Of a DNA stretch of 64,000 bases, positions 44,933-56,292 are shown in pieces. Position numbers and translations under genes: made by a program. Origin of the DNA: Pisolithus tinctorius (lineage: Eukaryota > Basidiomycota > Agaricomycetes > Boletales > Pisolithaceae); contig JANFAH010000017.1 in assembly GCA_024663395.1 (NCBI GenBank), forward strand, positions 620,001-684,000, written 5' to 3'. Within the stretch, counting starts at the first letter, position 1. Every line of letters starts with the position of its first letter. The notes under the pieces were generated by a model. It did no database searches. It was not told the origin of the DNA and saw only the letters and a program-made list of their open reading frames with translations.

Positions 44933-46142
44933 CTACTCAACTCCCAACTTTGCCAGGGCCTCCACCAGCTGCTTGATGCGGACCTGAAGACGAAGATTGG
45001 CTGCATGCACAGCCATGGCCTCGGCCCTGACCATCCCGAGGGCCTGCGAGATGTCCAAGGCAGTCTTGCCATCAAACCTGCCATGCACTAGTGCCTTACC
45101 CTTGCCATGTGCATGAGTCTTGACCACCTCCATGTCATCATCATTGTCATCATCATTGTCATGGGCCCATTTGGAAGGGCCAGCCTTCAGTGCCTTGGTC
45201 AATTGTGCTGCACCCTGTCAACCTTGTACATGTCAGAATGTGGACACCACTCACCTACTGATGCCCTGGCCTGCACCTTCTTCCCAGTCCCCTTGTTGGA
45301 CTTCTCACACCTTTGCTTCATCTTCATGACCTGTTGCATGTCTTGCCGCTCAGTCTGATGCATGACATGCCCTTAAGGGCACACCATGTGCAGGGTACCA
45401 GATGCAGTACTGACCCCAGGGGGATGGTTATCTTCGGCTTGTCATCATCATTGCCCTCGGCAATGGCCTGCTGAGACTGCTGTGTTGCTGTGGTGTCAGT
45501 AAAACCACCCAGCATACCCACAGAGACTTACCTTGCACACCAGCTGAGGGACTTCCACATGTGTCATCCTTACAGACACAACAGGCTCAGCAGCACTCAT
45601 CCCCTGCCCCTTGACACCCTGTGAAGCCTCCTCCTCCATCTGCACATCCTTGTCAACCTTGAGCCATGCAATCTCCTCCACCACCCACCACTCATATGCC
45701 TCGTCCACCTCTGCTACCACTGGACCATCTGCCATGTCTATCTTTGTGTTGACATCGAGCTCTCTGCCACACTCAACAAGTGGGAACACTTTGCCCTGAG
45801 CAATGATCAATGCTATGACTCTCTACCAAACTGAGCACTTACTGATTGCTTCTCCCAGTGTCACAGCCAGATTACTTTCTCCTCCCACAGGTCCTCCCTG
45901 TCATCCAGCATGCACTTCGCCTCAGCAACCAAGGCTGCAGCCACAGCAATGAACTTCGCCTTCAGAGCAGCTTTTTCCACTTTGATTGGGTTGGGGGTGG
46001 CTGTGCATATGAGCTGGGAGAGATGAGGGGCACAGCTAGCAGACATGATGAATGTGGTAGAGCAAAGGATGGAAGGGAGGAAAGAATCAAATTGATGCGA
46101 AGGTTTGAGCCGTGCACTAACAATTATATACTTAGTGGCCAT
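44933..46142 (-). pseudogene. Antisense reading frames of element D with a partial Cys cluster
   Basis: Minus-strand frames in the place of the chromovirus antisense gene: 46142-45861 (inner start MSASCAPHLSQLIC, then an Ala/Lys helix KVEKAALKAKFIAVAAALV), 45810-45496 (acidic, VVAEVDEAYEWWVVEEIAWL), 45521-45324 with PCTWCALKGMSC (C-x2-C-x6-C), then a shifted frame with KMKQRCEKSNKGTGKK, and 45202-44933 (acidic DND repeats followed by the helix VRIKQLVEALAKLGVE). Short introns such as GTAAGT/GTGAG sites between blocks are likely. The combination of helix, acidic region and Cys cluster is like the gene in A, but the second Cys half is decayed. Confidence 0.45.
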
Positions 46143-46356
46143 GAGGCACTTATGTCATTGGTCCAGACACCTATATATGGTATTCAATGGCCTTCTTGCA
46201 TTCCTCAGCTCTATGCTTCCTTTGCTTCTACATGGAACTCACTGGTGTTCTTGAACCCTTGGCACCACACCATTGCCATCACCATGCAGAAAGCTATTTA
46301 TGTCCTCTGCACCATGTGGCTGACTGGGGATGGTCAGCATCTAAATCCCCTGCAGG
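46143..46356. other. End of element D internal region
   Basis: About 210 bases ending GCATCTAAATCCCCTGCAGG before the LTR, homologous in its end to the end of element B at 39880. Confidence 0.45.
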
Positions 46357-46383
46357 TGTAAGGAATCTGCATTCCTTGGGCAC
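46357..46383 (+). repeat. 3' LTR of element D, first 27 bases
   Basis: TGTAAGGAATCTGCATTCCT followed by TGGGCAC, then interrupted by element C. The rest is at 54578-55217. The stretch AAGGAAT-CTGC-ATTCCTT is a perfect small hairpin. Confidence 0.65.
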
Positions 46384-46822
46384 TGTAGGAATAGGTATAA
46401 GATATACCTAGAATTAGTAAATGTCAGTAATGATGGGTGAGTATAATGCTCGACCCAAAAGGGAGGTCCTGTTTTGGAGGAATGAAGTGTAGTAAAAAGG
46501 TAAAAAATGCGAACTGTAAAGGATACTTAGCTCTATCTGTTCAATAACTCTTGCCAGTCCTCCTGGCCCTTTGGGTACTCCCCAAAGTAACAATTCTAAC
46601 TTCGAAAACTCACTGAATTGTGAGACTAAATCACCCTGCTACTGAGGGCTGCACAAACACAGCATGCATGCTTAGTCAGCAATATGGCTGCCCACCACCA
46701 AGTCCAGTGGTACAATGCAAAAAAAAAAAAAAAAAGAAGGAAATAAAACAAAACAAAACTCTCCACCCCTGAACTCATGACCCAGACTGCTTCTCCTAGG
46801 GAACCCGAACTTGTTCCCTACA
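46384..46822 (-). repeat. Left LTR of element C (439 bp)
   Basis: TGTAGGAATAGG...TTCCCTACA. It lacks about 40 bases present in the right LTR (near 54361-54400) and has a long A-run near 46720. Confidence 0.8.
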
Positions 46823-48200
46823 TCTGAGGGGCAGTTTAGAATTCAACCATCCTCAGTCGCTCTCCTCCTCACATGAACATCTACTTCCCTCAACCTATGA
46901 ACATGGCACCTTGCCCCTCTAACCTCACACTACTTGAACATGACCCCCCTTCTCTCCCAAGACCCACTCCTGGCCTCGCCAAACAACCCTCCCAGTCCTT
47001 GAAACTCCTCGCCCTCAAATGCAACTCTTTCCACCCACAAAAATGCCACCTGGCCTTGAACACACACTCTGCTTCTCAAACACTCCCCTTGCAACTCAAA
47101 CCTCAAACCAAATGACAATGGAGATAAACTCCAGGCAAATGAACAAGTGAGTAATAAACCGAGTGTAGAGCAAGTCAAAGACTGCTCTTCGAGACACAGT
47201 CTTTGTGTGAAACAGTAGTGGGGTGTAACACAGCGCAGTGGCTGGTACAGTGGACACAGACCCTCTTCGAGGCAGCTCGAAGATGTATATGTACCTAAAA
47301 CAAAGACCTTGATCAGTTGTGTATATACTATCCTTATACACATATGTGTTCTCAATTACTGCTTGTCCTTAAGACAACTTAGCACAGGGAAAACAGCAGA
47401 AAACTCAAAACTACACATCAGAGTGAGTAGAATCACCCCAAGACTAGTACGACTTGGTTGAACAATGTCGCACAAAGCAAAACTTGTGTTAAGGAAAACT
47501 ATATTTCAATACTCTCACTGAGACTTTCTCTATACCGTCCTTCTCATCCTTGTACCCTCGACTCTCTGTGTGTGTGCATGCTTAACTTCTTGTACTTCAT
47601 CTGCCACTTCACCCAGTGGCCAAAGCTCCTGCGCCAAGTGCTGCCAAGTGACCTCGAGTCGCCCATCTTCATTTGCCACTATCTTGACCCTAGAAACAAA
47701 GTGTTTTGGCATAGTATATGCCCGAATCATAGTAAAAGATGTCACCTTAAGCCTGTACATTCTCAAGATCTCTTTGATGATAGGTCTTCGACCCCAACGG
47801 GTGTAGGTGCTAATCTCATTTGATCTCAGTTGTCAGCCTTTGACCTCGCAGTCGGGCAGACAAGGTCTTGATTCTACATACTGATGGATGGCTTTGAGCC
47901 ATCCCTTCTTGTTGATTGCCTTTTCCTTCGGACTGAAGTACCTGTACTTCACAGAAGAATATGCTCAAATTAAAACCAAAAAGGGCACTGTGGCTTCAAA
48001 TTTCCCCTTCTTGAATTTCATCATTAGCTCTTTGCACTCTACTCATGAACTCACGCTGTCTTCTTTTCCTTTGGATATCAGCAGCTGTGCTTCAACTTTG
48101 TTGAGTACCTTAGACCTGTAGATTCGTGAGTAGAATGTCATAAAAATGAAAGACAAAAACAAGCACTTGTGCTCGGTGCATGAACCCAAGTCACTTTGAA
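46823..48200. other. 3' internal part of element C, unclear
   Basis: A minus-strand frame at 47766-47530 (RMYRLKVTSFTMIRAYTMPK...) is followed by charged residues. It looks protein-like, but I do not recognise it. The remainder has only short frames. Confidence 0.3.
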
Positions 48201-51200
48201 CACATCATGCACAACCTCATCGACTGGGTAAGTGATCTTTATCCCTGCTTCATAGATCTTCACATAACCTAGAATAATGTAGTCATAAGTAAAACTTTAT
48301 GGACGAAAAATGAAACATCGAGCCACCAGGCTCATCTGGTATGGTCCCAATGTCTCTCATGTGTTGTGCTACTCCTTCCGCTGCAGAAGATAGTTGTTGT
48401 AGTTCAAGCAGCATTCATTGTGCTCGCTTAACTGTATGTCTGTGAGTCCTTTGCTCGAAGTCCATTGTAGACTCTCATATCATGACTGCCATTTGTTGTA
48501 GGTATCCGTTCCCCCTAGAATAACAAAGATGTAAGTAAGGTGTCCTAAATTCAAAATGAAAATTTGAGCTGTTGAGCTCAGGGTCTGCGCCCATTGTGCT
48601 TTGCCTCCATTGAATGATGCTTCCTATTTTGTGTGGCGGTCAATCCACATCCAATCCTGCCATCATTGCTAATATCCACTGTGCTGCCTCCCACCCTTTG
48701 TCTTCGGACATCTCATTTCCTTTGCTACTGCACCATAATGTCAGCATTCTTTTTCTCGGGTACTGTACCCTTTCCCCCCATTCGTAGTAGTACTGTTGAG
48801 TTGTATTGTGCAGCCTCGACTCTTCAGTTTGCTGTATCTCCTCATATGTCACTGTACTCCATTGTAGATACTGGGTATTCCTATAGTAATGCAGCTGTGA
48901 GTGGTATGACATGAAACGAAAGGGAAGGGATGAGCTGTTGAGCTCAGTGAGTGAATCTTCTACACATCTCCTCCAGCAAAAGTTCATTGTTGCTTCAAAC
49001 AACCATTGTTTGATGATGAGCCATACCCCCATCTCATCATGTAGCCATTCATATGTACCCAGTACCTTTAAGTGCAATTGTCTTCACTCGTACTCATCGT
49101 GTACCCCTGTAAAGTCTAAGATACTGAATGCTTCTCCATTTGTGATGAAGAATGCTTGTCTATCGCTTCGAGAACAGACAGCAAAGCCTGTAGGTTCATG
49201 TGGGTTGAATGGGGTGTTGAACATGGATAGGATGGATTCAGCATTGGGTGGTGGTGTGACATAGGGACCGAGTGTCCGCAGAGAGCTGTGTGTTGTGCAG
49301 TGATATTCAGTTGTGGCACATATGGGAAGGGGAGCATGGTGTAAAGATTCATTGGACCTTGCTGTCACACTCTCGAGGTCTAGATTGGGTTCACTCGACG
49401 TGGTAGAGGAGTAAGAGGGAGGAGGAACGAGCTCGTTCCCAATGAGTCTGTGTGTGCTCACGATGCTCCCGATGTAGGTATAATCGAACAGATTATTGTT
49501 GTCGCTGATTACTTGGCTGTCTCCGGACCCAAACGTCCCTCGGGTGTCATTATACACACTGAATGGTTTCTCTGGGTAGGGTACTTGCTTGTCAACATTC
49601 CCAATGTCAGTGCCAATAAATATGATGCTTGCAGAACTTGTGTAGACGAGCCCACTGACACCAGCTGCGATAGCTGTGTCAATGACAGCTCGAGTGCCTT
49701 CAACATTGGCCTTGATGTAGATGGAGAGGTCTTTCATGCCTCACCATAGTAAGGTAGTGTGTACAATACATATAATGCCCAATCTCTTCAATATATCCAA
49801 CACATTCCATTCATCCATGATCCTGACTCTACAGAACAAGACACCACCATGTCTCTGCATGGTATCCAACATGGAGACAGTGTCTCCCTTTGCTAACTGT
49901 TTGGTGACTTGTCGACCTGTAAACTCGTTTCAATTGGCAGTAAGGTAAGCATCTTCTTGAAGGAACACAGTCGCAGGCCATCCCGATCCAGACCTTCGTA
50001 CTGTAGGTCTTTTGTAGTTTGACATTCCATCGACATCTTGCGAACACCTGTATTCCCTAAAATAACATAGCTGTAAGTAAACCACATCATCGAAAAGACT
50101 AGAACTTAGGCCATCGAGCCCAGTATCTGTGTTCATTGGATGTCATTTCCCCAATGATCGCTGTTGTAGATCAAACTGCAGTCTTCGTGCTTGTCTTGTC
50201 ATACTTCATTCATAGTTAGCTGTAGATTCTTCGATACCTCGTAAATGCCTGTATTCCCTAAAATGTTGTAGCTGTAAGTAAAGTGGCTTAAAGAAAAAGC
50301 TAAACCTTGGGCCTTTGGGCCCACTTGGCATGACTTCAATGCTCCTTGCTGAATATCTGTTTTGTTGCAACTCTGAACTTTGGCATTGTGCTGCTACTCG
50401 TAGCAGCTCTTGCAAGAAGGCCTGTAGGGTTCCCTTGAATGCTTCTTGTCAGGCATCTCATAGTCGTCGTAATTGTTGTGCTGTATTTTGACATGTTCTT
50501 TCTTTGATGACATCGTCTACTCTAGAATAATGTACTTGTAAGTAAAACACTGCGAAACAAGAATAAAAACCTGAGCCATCGGGCTCCATATCGATGCTCA
50601 TCAGACATCATATCCTTGATGATTGCTGATGTAGCTTGAACCATAGCCTTCGTGCTTGTCCTAACTGCTTGCCCCATTTGTAGTAGTGCCTTCGCATCTT
50701 GTCATGTAACTTTCCCTCAATGGTCCTTTGTCTTTCCTCATAGATCATCGTAGTTCCTTGTATCACAGCTGCTTGGATGTTGGTTGCACTTTGTTGCAAC
50801 CATCCGATATCCCTAGAGTAAGGTAAATGTGAGTAGAACGTTCCAAATTTGAAATGAACCCTTGAGCTGTCATGCTCAGTGCTTGCACTCCTGGTGCCTC
50901 GTTCCTATTGAACGGCTGTTCTCATGTTGCATGTCCTTTGGTCTGTGTAAAATGCTGTCATTGTTGTTGGTCACACTTTTGTCATTGCCATCGCTCGTAA
51001 TCGCAGTAGCTTCTGTATGATATTCTGTAGCACTTGGTATTTCCTTAAATGCAGTAGCTGTGAGTAAAGCACTGCAAAACTAAAACAAAACCTTGAGCAT
51101 TCAAGCTTGGTAGCCTCCATCACACTCCACACCCATGGAATGGCCAATCTTGCATTGTGTGGCCTGTGATCCTCTTCAAGCACCATCATAGTCATTTCTT

Positions 51201-52100
51201 GTATTGTGACCGTCTGGATGTCGCTTGCCTGTCATCATATACAGTCATTTTCCCTAGAATAAAGTAGATGTAAGTAAAGCACTCTAAAGCTAAAACAAAA
51301 CCTTGAGCTGTCGAGCTCCAAATCCATGTTCTTCATGCATTGTCTCCATCGAACGGCACAGTCAATCTCATACAGCCTTTGATCTGCGCTAGGTCTAGTT
51401 GTTGTTGTTCTTTGTATCGCAGTCATTGTCCATTGTAAATATCCGGTTTCCCTAGAGTAAAACAGCTGTTAGTAAAATGCTATGGAATGTAAATGAAACC
51501 TTGGGCCCTCAAGCCCAGAACCTGTGCTCATTGTGCCTTGTCTCCACTGGACAGCAAATCTGGCCTTGCACAGCCATGGATCAGCACCAAGAGCCACTGT
51601 CATCATTTCTTGTATCGCAATTGCTATTCAACATACTTGTCCTTCTTCCCTAGAATACTGACGATGTAAGTAAGGCATTCTGAAATCAAAACAAACCCTT
51701 GAGCCATCAGGCTCAGTATCCATGCTCATTGCATGCCATTCCCATCGAATGGCACATCCGGTCTTGTGTGGCCATCAATCCATGCTCAGTGTAATCATCA
51801 TCATCATCGCTTGTATTGCAATCATTACTGTTTGTCATAGATAGCTGGCTTCCCTAGAATACTGACGATGTAAGTAAGGCGTTTTGAACCCAAAATGAAC
51901 CTTCGAGCTGTCTAGCTCATTATCTGCACTCCTCACACCTTGTCTCCATAAAATGCCTCTCCCTATCTCATATGGCTGTCGATCTGTGCTAAGTATCATC
52001 ATTGTCATTGTTGCTGTTGCTCTGTTTGATGCTGTTGTCACTCTTGCCATTGTCGCCATTGCTTGTAGTCACAGTAACTTCCACATGGTACATTGTTTGC
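48200..52100 (-). repeat. Degenerate tandem array with a covarying mini-hairpin
   Basis: Ten or more diverged units, roughly 170-350 bases apart, each with (plus strand) CCCTAGAATA, a GATGTAAGTAA-like segment, about 30-40 A-rich bases, then a 14-base hairpin such as GAGCTGTCGAGCTC (51306), GAGCCATCAGGCTC (51701), GGGCCTTTGGGCCC (50310), GAGCCATCGGGCTC (50574) or GAGCTGTTGAGCTC (48567). On the minus strand each unit ends in a CTTAC branch-point-like motif and TTCTAG. Related peptide frames (WRQCM...ELDSSRFCFSF) recur on the minus strand. The ERG26-like pseudogene interrupts the array at 48990-49975. Confidence 0.6.
48990..49975 (-). pseudogene. ERG26: Intronless ERG26-like (sterol-4-alpha-carboxylate 3-dehydrogenase) pseudogene
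   Basis: Remnant of an NAD-dependent sterol C-4 decarboxylase of the 3-beta-HSD family (ergosterol synthesis). The reading runs on the minus strand: NEFTGRQVTKQLAKGDTVSM (Rossmann region, about 49930), ICIVHT (about 49760), NVEGTRAVIDTAIAAGVSGL (about 49700), VYTSSAS, NVDKQVPYPEKPFSVYND (49590), then an abrupt join to FGSGDSQVISDNNNLFDYTY (about 49520), the C-terminal block GPYVTPPPNAESILSMFN (49260), FFITNGEAF and a decayed VLGTYEWLHDEMG end (49050). The catalytic Y-x3-K lies at the first join and the Lys is changed (YNDTR). Segments of about 25 and 16 residues are missing. No intron interrupts it, so it looks like a reverse-transcribed, partial copy. Confidence 0.7.
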
Positions 52101-53259
52101 CCCATTCTTCATATCCTATGATTGCGGTGATCTTGTGTAGCCAGCCTGTAACACTAGAGTTGTCAGTATGTAGTACTTGAGTGCGTGCAGCCACAACACA
52201 CAGAGCGATCACGTGACTCTGCTTAGTCAACATCGCAGGACTTTCTGCACAAGTCCTAATACCGAGTGCATGCATTGATTTGCTCGACGAATCCTTGAAT
52301 AAAACATTTATTGCTGACACTGCGCAGCTGTGGAATATTTCGAGTGTGAGGGCATCTATCCTTGCTGTGTGCCTCAACATTTTGACCTGTAAAGACTCTT
52401 CCAGTGGCTTCTTTCATGTGATGAGCCTCAATGGCTCCTTGATCTTGATCCTTCTTGCAACAACCTTTGTCTTGGTATGACTTATGTGCTGCAGTGCTCT
52501 GTGTGAGTCAATGACCTCTTTGTGCACCAACCTTTCTGCTTCGAGACTGCTTGTGAGTGTTTCGAGCTCTTCGACTTTGGCTCTTGTGGGTTTCGCATGT
52601 TCTTCGAGCCTTTCTGCTTCAAACTCAAGTGGTATCTTTGATATGAATAGGTCACTGGTTAACTGATGTGTATATCTGCTGACTGCAGGAACTCCAAGGC
52701 TGCTTCTTTCATTGCCTCAACCTCTTAGGTAGGACTCCTGTAGTGACACACCAGTAGCCATCAGAGAAACTTGATATGAACAAAATGAAAAACCCCTTTG
52801 AGTGTTGCAATTTGCCTTGAATTCAAACGGGACCTTCATTGTGAGCAGATCTTCCACTACCACTTGTTCAACTCACTCGAGCTTTGCTGCTTCCTGGAAT
52901 TCTGTAGTCAGTAGTTCATTTGTACTCAAAGAAAACTCCTTTGTCTCAAAATGGGCTGTTGCCACTGCTTCAACAAGTCTGCTTGGTCTTTGGTCCTGGT
53001 TGTTTGTCTTCTCTGGTGGGCTGTGTGGCTGCATGCGACTTGTTGAAACTAATTCTGGTACTTTCTCACATTCTATGTACCCTGACAACTCTGTAGATCC
53101 CTGCATACCAGTTGTCAGCAAGTCATGTGCAGGTATAGTTGGAAAAGACTTCGTAGGTAGATGTTTCTTGTCTGAACTCAATTCTGGGTCACTTCATGGC
53201 TCGTAGTAGTCTTCTGTGCTTGTTTGCACTCACTCCGAGTGAAATCCTTTGCGTAGTAG
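52101..53259 (-). other. Region after gag in element C, degenerate
   Basis: Minus-strand frames at 53181-52873 and 52380-52069 are Ser/Thr/Glu-rich without known motifs. They may be a decayed C-terminal part of gag or an accessory frame. No protease, RT or integrase motif was found. Confidence 0.35.
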
Positions 53260-53799
53260 TCATGTGGCTGTGTACATTACTTGCTGCATGGGCCATGGGT
53301 CATCCGAGTGTTGCTGTTGATCGTCACATCGCATTTTCCGAACAATTTTGCACCAGAATTCCTTGTCGAAGCCTTGTAAATAGAGGCCTTTGAGCTCAAT
53401 GGCCTCAAGTTGCTTCGAAACCCATAGATACATTGCTAAATCTAGAAAATAAAGTCTGTAGTTCATCAGTTCTTCCTCTGTATGAATTTCTCTTCTTGCT
53501 TGGCTGTCAACAAGGCTGTAAAGGTCATTCCTCGAGTACTGTTGATCCATTTTCCAGGACCCAGGATATAAACATGCAACGGCCACCACGAATTTGGGCC
53601 AACTCAGCTGATCTCCAACAAATTCATACCATGAGTCCAAGACTTCACTGCTTGCATACCAGCAAACCCATTTCACCCATTCTTGGTCATCGAAGCAATT
53701 CTCGTGCTTGCAAAGACTTCAAACCTCTTCAAAATACCTAAAAAGGTCAGATGCATACCCTGAGAACCATGGTGCATCCCTTGAATGCCTCGGTGGCAT
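53260..53799 (-). pseudogene. gag: Gag-like remnant of element C
   Basis: Start ATG at 53799 (MPPRHSRDAPWFSGYASDLF), a common gag start in agaricomycete Gypsy elements. After a frame change near 53710 it continues DDQEWVKWVCWYASSEVLDS, WYEFVGDQLSWPKFV, CLYPGSW, IHTEEELMNYRLYFLDLA, LKGLYLQGFDKEFWCKI and DDPWPMQQV (to 53260). This is the capsid-like domain of that gag family. The Cys knuckle was not found downstream. Confidence 0.65.
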
Positions 53800-54096
53800 T
53801 CCCTCGAGCTCTCTTGGCGCATTCTCATGGCTTCTTCGCAAAAATTCGACTATTAATTTTCCTTTGGACTTGCTTCTCAGCTCGAGGGATCTTTGACTTA
53901 GATACTTGCTCGACATTTGCTGCTCGAAAAATAACTCTGAAAATTTTCCAAATTCCTGAGAGTAGACTGTAGCTAGAATCGAGATTATGAACACTTAGCT
54001 TGTCCAAACCAAATCCAGAAAAACTTTCGTGCAGTGATAAAGCAGTGGCTTCTTTCCCCAAAACGAACAGAACCCCCCTCGCAGTGGGCTCCAGAT

Positions 54097-54577
54097 GTAG
54101 GAATAGGTATAAGATATACCTAGAATTAGTAAATGTCAGTAATGATGGGTGAGTATAATACTCGACCCAAAAGGGAGGTCCTGTTTTGGAGGAATGAAGT
54201 GTAGTAAAAAGGTAAAAAATGCGAACTGTAAAGGATACTTAGCTCTATCTGTTCAATAACTCTTGCTAGTCCTCCTGGCCCTTTGGGTACTCCCCAAAGT
54301 AACAATTCTAACTTCGAAAACTCACTGAATTGTGAGACTAAATCACCCTGCTACTGAGGGCCTGTGACATGTGCTGGTTTTTATGGTAAACTGAACTCAC
54401 ACGAACACAGTATGCATGCTTAGTCAGCAACATGGCTGCCCACCACCAAGTCCAGTGGTACAATGCAAAAAAAAAAACAAAAAAACAAAAGAAGGAAATA
54501 AAACAAAACAAAGCTCTCCACCCCTGAACTCACGACCCAGACCGCTTCTCCTAGGGAACCCGAACTCGTTCCCTACA
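54097..54577 (-). repeat. Right LTR of element C (481 bp)
   Basis: Same ends as 46384-46822. On the minus strand it is followed by TCTGGAGCCCACTGCGAGG, a possible tRNA primer-binding site. Confidence 0.8.
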
Positions 54578-55217
54578 GTGTGTAAGCCCCTATCATTGAC
54601 TACTCCCCGACTATCATTATGTTCCTGGACCCCTGTCATTTTCTGCTGCTCGCATACTGTCTTCTTGCTTACCTTGCTACCTTCCCATGCCCTCACTCCC
54701 TCTCACACAATGCTATACCCACGGCCACTTCTTTTCCCTCAGACTCTTTCTCCTACCATGGTCTCTATTCTTTTAGCACTTGTAGTATACCCTTGGCCTC
54801 TGTTCTGGCCTGTCTTGTGTGTACACACTGTCACATGGCTTTTCTTTACTTGTACCCTGTCTTACTTAGGCTCTGGGTTTGCCCAGACTATAAAGCCCTG
54901 TACTTAGGTACAGAATGATACCTTTTGGCACTCAGAAGGTCACCACAAGTTTCTTTTCCACTTTGTCTACACTGCACATCTCGCATTCTGCTGTGCATGA
55001 ACTACATATACCACTCGCACTGCTTGCATTGCCAGTACTATTCTGCAGACCACACCATGCACGTCACGAATCACTACTGCTACAAAGTGCTGGGTCTGAC
55101 CTTCTAGTCTTGACAGTCCAGAATCCCTTGGGACAAACATTTCATCCCCTTCATTTTTATTGTTGTTATCTAAGCCATCTAGCTCATATTATACAGCTAC
55201 TTGGACTTTTTCCTACA
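54578..55217 (+). repeat. 3' LTR of element D, remainder
   Basis: Resumes the LTR begun at 46357: GTGTGTAAGCCCCTATCATT through TTTTTCCTACA. It matches the solo LTR at 42754-43399 along its length with many transitions. Confidence 0.75.
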
Positions 55218-55344
55218 TCATTCTTGTGCGAGGGATGACTGCTGGCATTTCTGGCTGTCCTTCCTCGCATGAGGGCTATGGTCTTCATCTCCATTCATCA
55301 GCTATATCCATGTCCACCTCACCAAACACCTTTGGTGTGTGACA
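55218..55344 (-). repeat. LTR-B fragment (5' 127 bases)
   Basis: The reverse complement starts at 55344 with TGTCACACACCAAAGG and GTGTTTGGTGAGGTGGACAT as in LTR-B, and is cut at 55218 where LTR-D ends. Confidence 0.75.
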
Positions 55345-55589
55345 GCGGTGCATGCACTGCAGAGTACCTGACTGTGCACTGTCAGGGAGAAGTCCAAAGG
55401 TAGTCACATGACCCCTCAGAGAATGGTCCACTCAGTCCAGTAGGAGAGCAACACAAGTCTGACAGCAGTCAGAGTGGAGATGGTTCATAACCAACAGAAG
55501 TTGGGTGCAGTTGGTGTGGAATGCATGAACAACCAGTGGAAGAGGGTGTGGAGTGAGTAAGGGCTTAGAGTGAATGCACAGTTATGACA
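55345..55589 (-). repeat. Chromovirus A LTR fragment
   Basis: The reverse complement starts at 55589 with TGTCATAACTGTGCATTC and follows the first part of the A LTR (GGTCATGTGACTACCTT is preserved). It is truncated at 55345. Confidence 0.75.
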
Positions 55590-55775
55590 GGATCCTCTGG
55601 TGGCTCAGCCAGGTCTTCAGGGACATCCCTGTCACCGCTGCCCCCACCATTGGGATCACCATCAGGATAGTCAGGGTTGGGGTTGGGTCCATCATCTTGA
55701 TTACGAGGAGACAGAGTATGGAAGGTTGTTGAGTGGAGGTCAGAGCAACCAGCTTGCAAAGTGCTGTGAGTCAAA
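55590..55775 (-). pseudogene. gag: Chromovirus A gag fragment fused to an LTR start
   Basis: Minus-strand reading LQAGCSDLHSTTFHTLSP, then PDYPDGDPNGGGSGDRDVPE matches gag residues about 60-110 of A1/A2. It stops at GGATCC, after which the LTR of A starts without any pol or 3' internal sequence. This is either a deletion derivative or an LTR inserted into a gag fragment. Confidence 0.7.
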
Positions 55776-56292
55776 GTGTGGAAAGCTGGTGAAAACCAAA
55801 CAAATCCAACACCAAAGACAAATGATGCGCAAGTGGTGGTTTGCCTCCACAGAACCTGGAGTGCAGAAAGATCTAGAGTGGGGGAAATTCAATGGCAGGT
55901 GCTCCTAGTGCAAGTCAATGACAAGTTACACAAGAGCAGATGAATGGGGGATGCTGAACAGAGTGAAGGTGTTCAGCCAAAAGTATTCTGAAACAAAATG
56001 TGCTCCCAGTGCAAGTTGATGACAAGTTATGCAGGAGTGGAAGAATGACTAAGCAAAAGGTTGCTGACTAAGCACTGATGACACTGCTGATGATGAATAG
56101 AGGTAGATAGACCCTTGATGGAGCCTCAACTACCAAGGATGATGGATGGTGACAGATAGACCCTTCCAAATGAGCCTCAACTGTTGATGACAAGATATGC
56201 ACTGAAAGAGCTGAACTGACTTCTGGATTGCTTCTTGATTGCATGGGGGTAGCTAAGTGCATGGGGGTTTATATACTGTGAGGGGAGCACAG
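55776..56292. other. No gene recognised
   Basis: About 515 bases with two copies of a GTGCAAGT(C/T)-(A/G)ATGACAAGTTA phrase (55910 and 56011), suggesting a small duplicated segment. No coding evidence. Confidence 0.4.

Larger units (their letters stand above)
46384..54577 (-). mobile_element. LTR retrotransposon C, pol-less, nested in the LTR of D
   Basis: Two LTRs start TGTAGGAATAGGTATAAG and end TTCCCTACA (46384-46822 and 54097-54577). The minus strand is judged the sense strand because the only gag-like reading lies there next to the right LTR, and TGGAGCCCACTGCGAGG, a possible primer-binding site, directly follows that LTR on the minus strand. The internal 7.3 kb has a gag remnant, a long degenerate tandem array and an intronless ERG26-like pseudogene. 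I found no RT, RNase H or integrase. No clear target duplication: left flank GGCAC, right flank GTGTG. Confidence 0.65.

Noticed and set aside
47530..47766. Minus-strand frame RMYRLKVTSFTMIRAYTMPK as a separate gene
   Set aside because: It looks protein-like but has no recognised family, no clear start and lies in the decayed internal region of element C, so it is mentioned there only.
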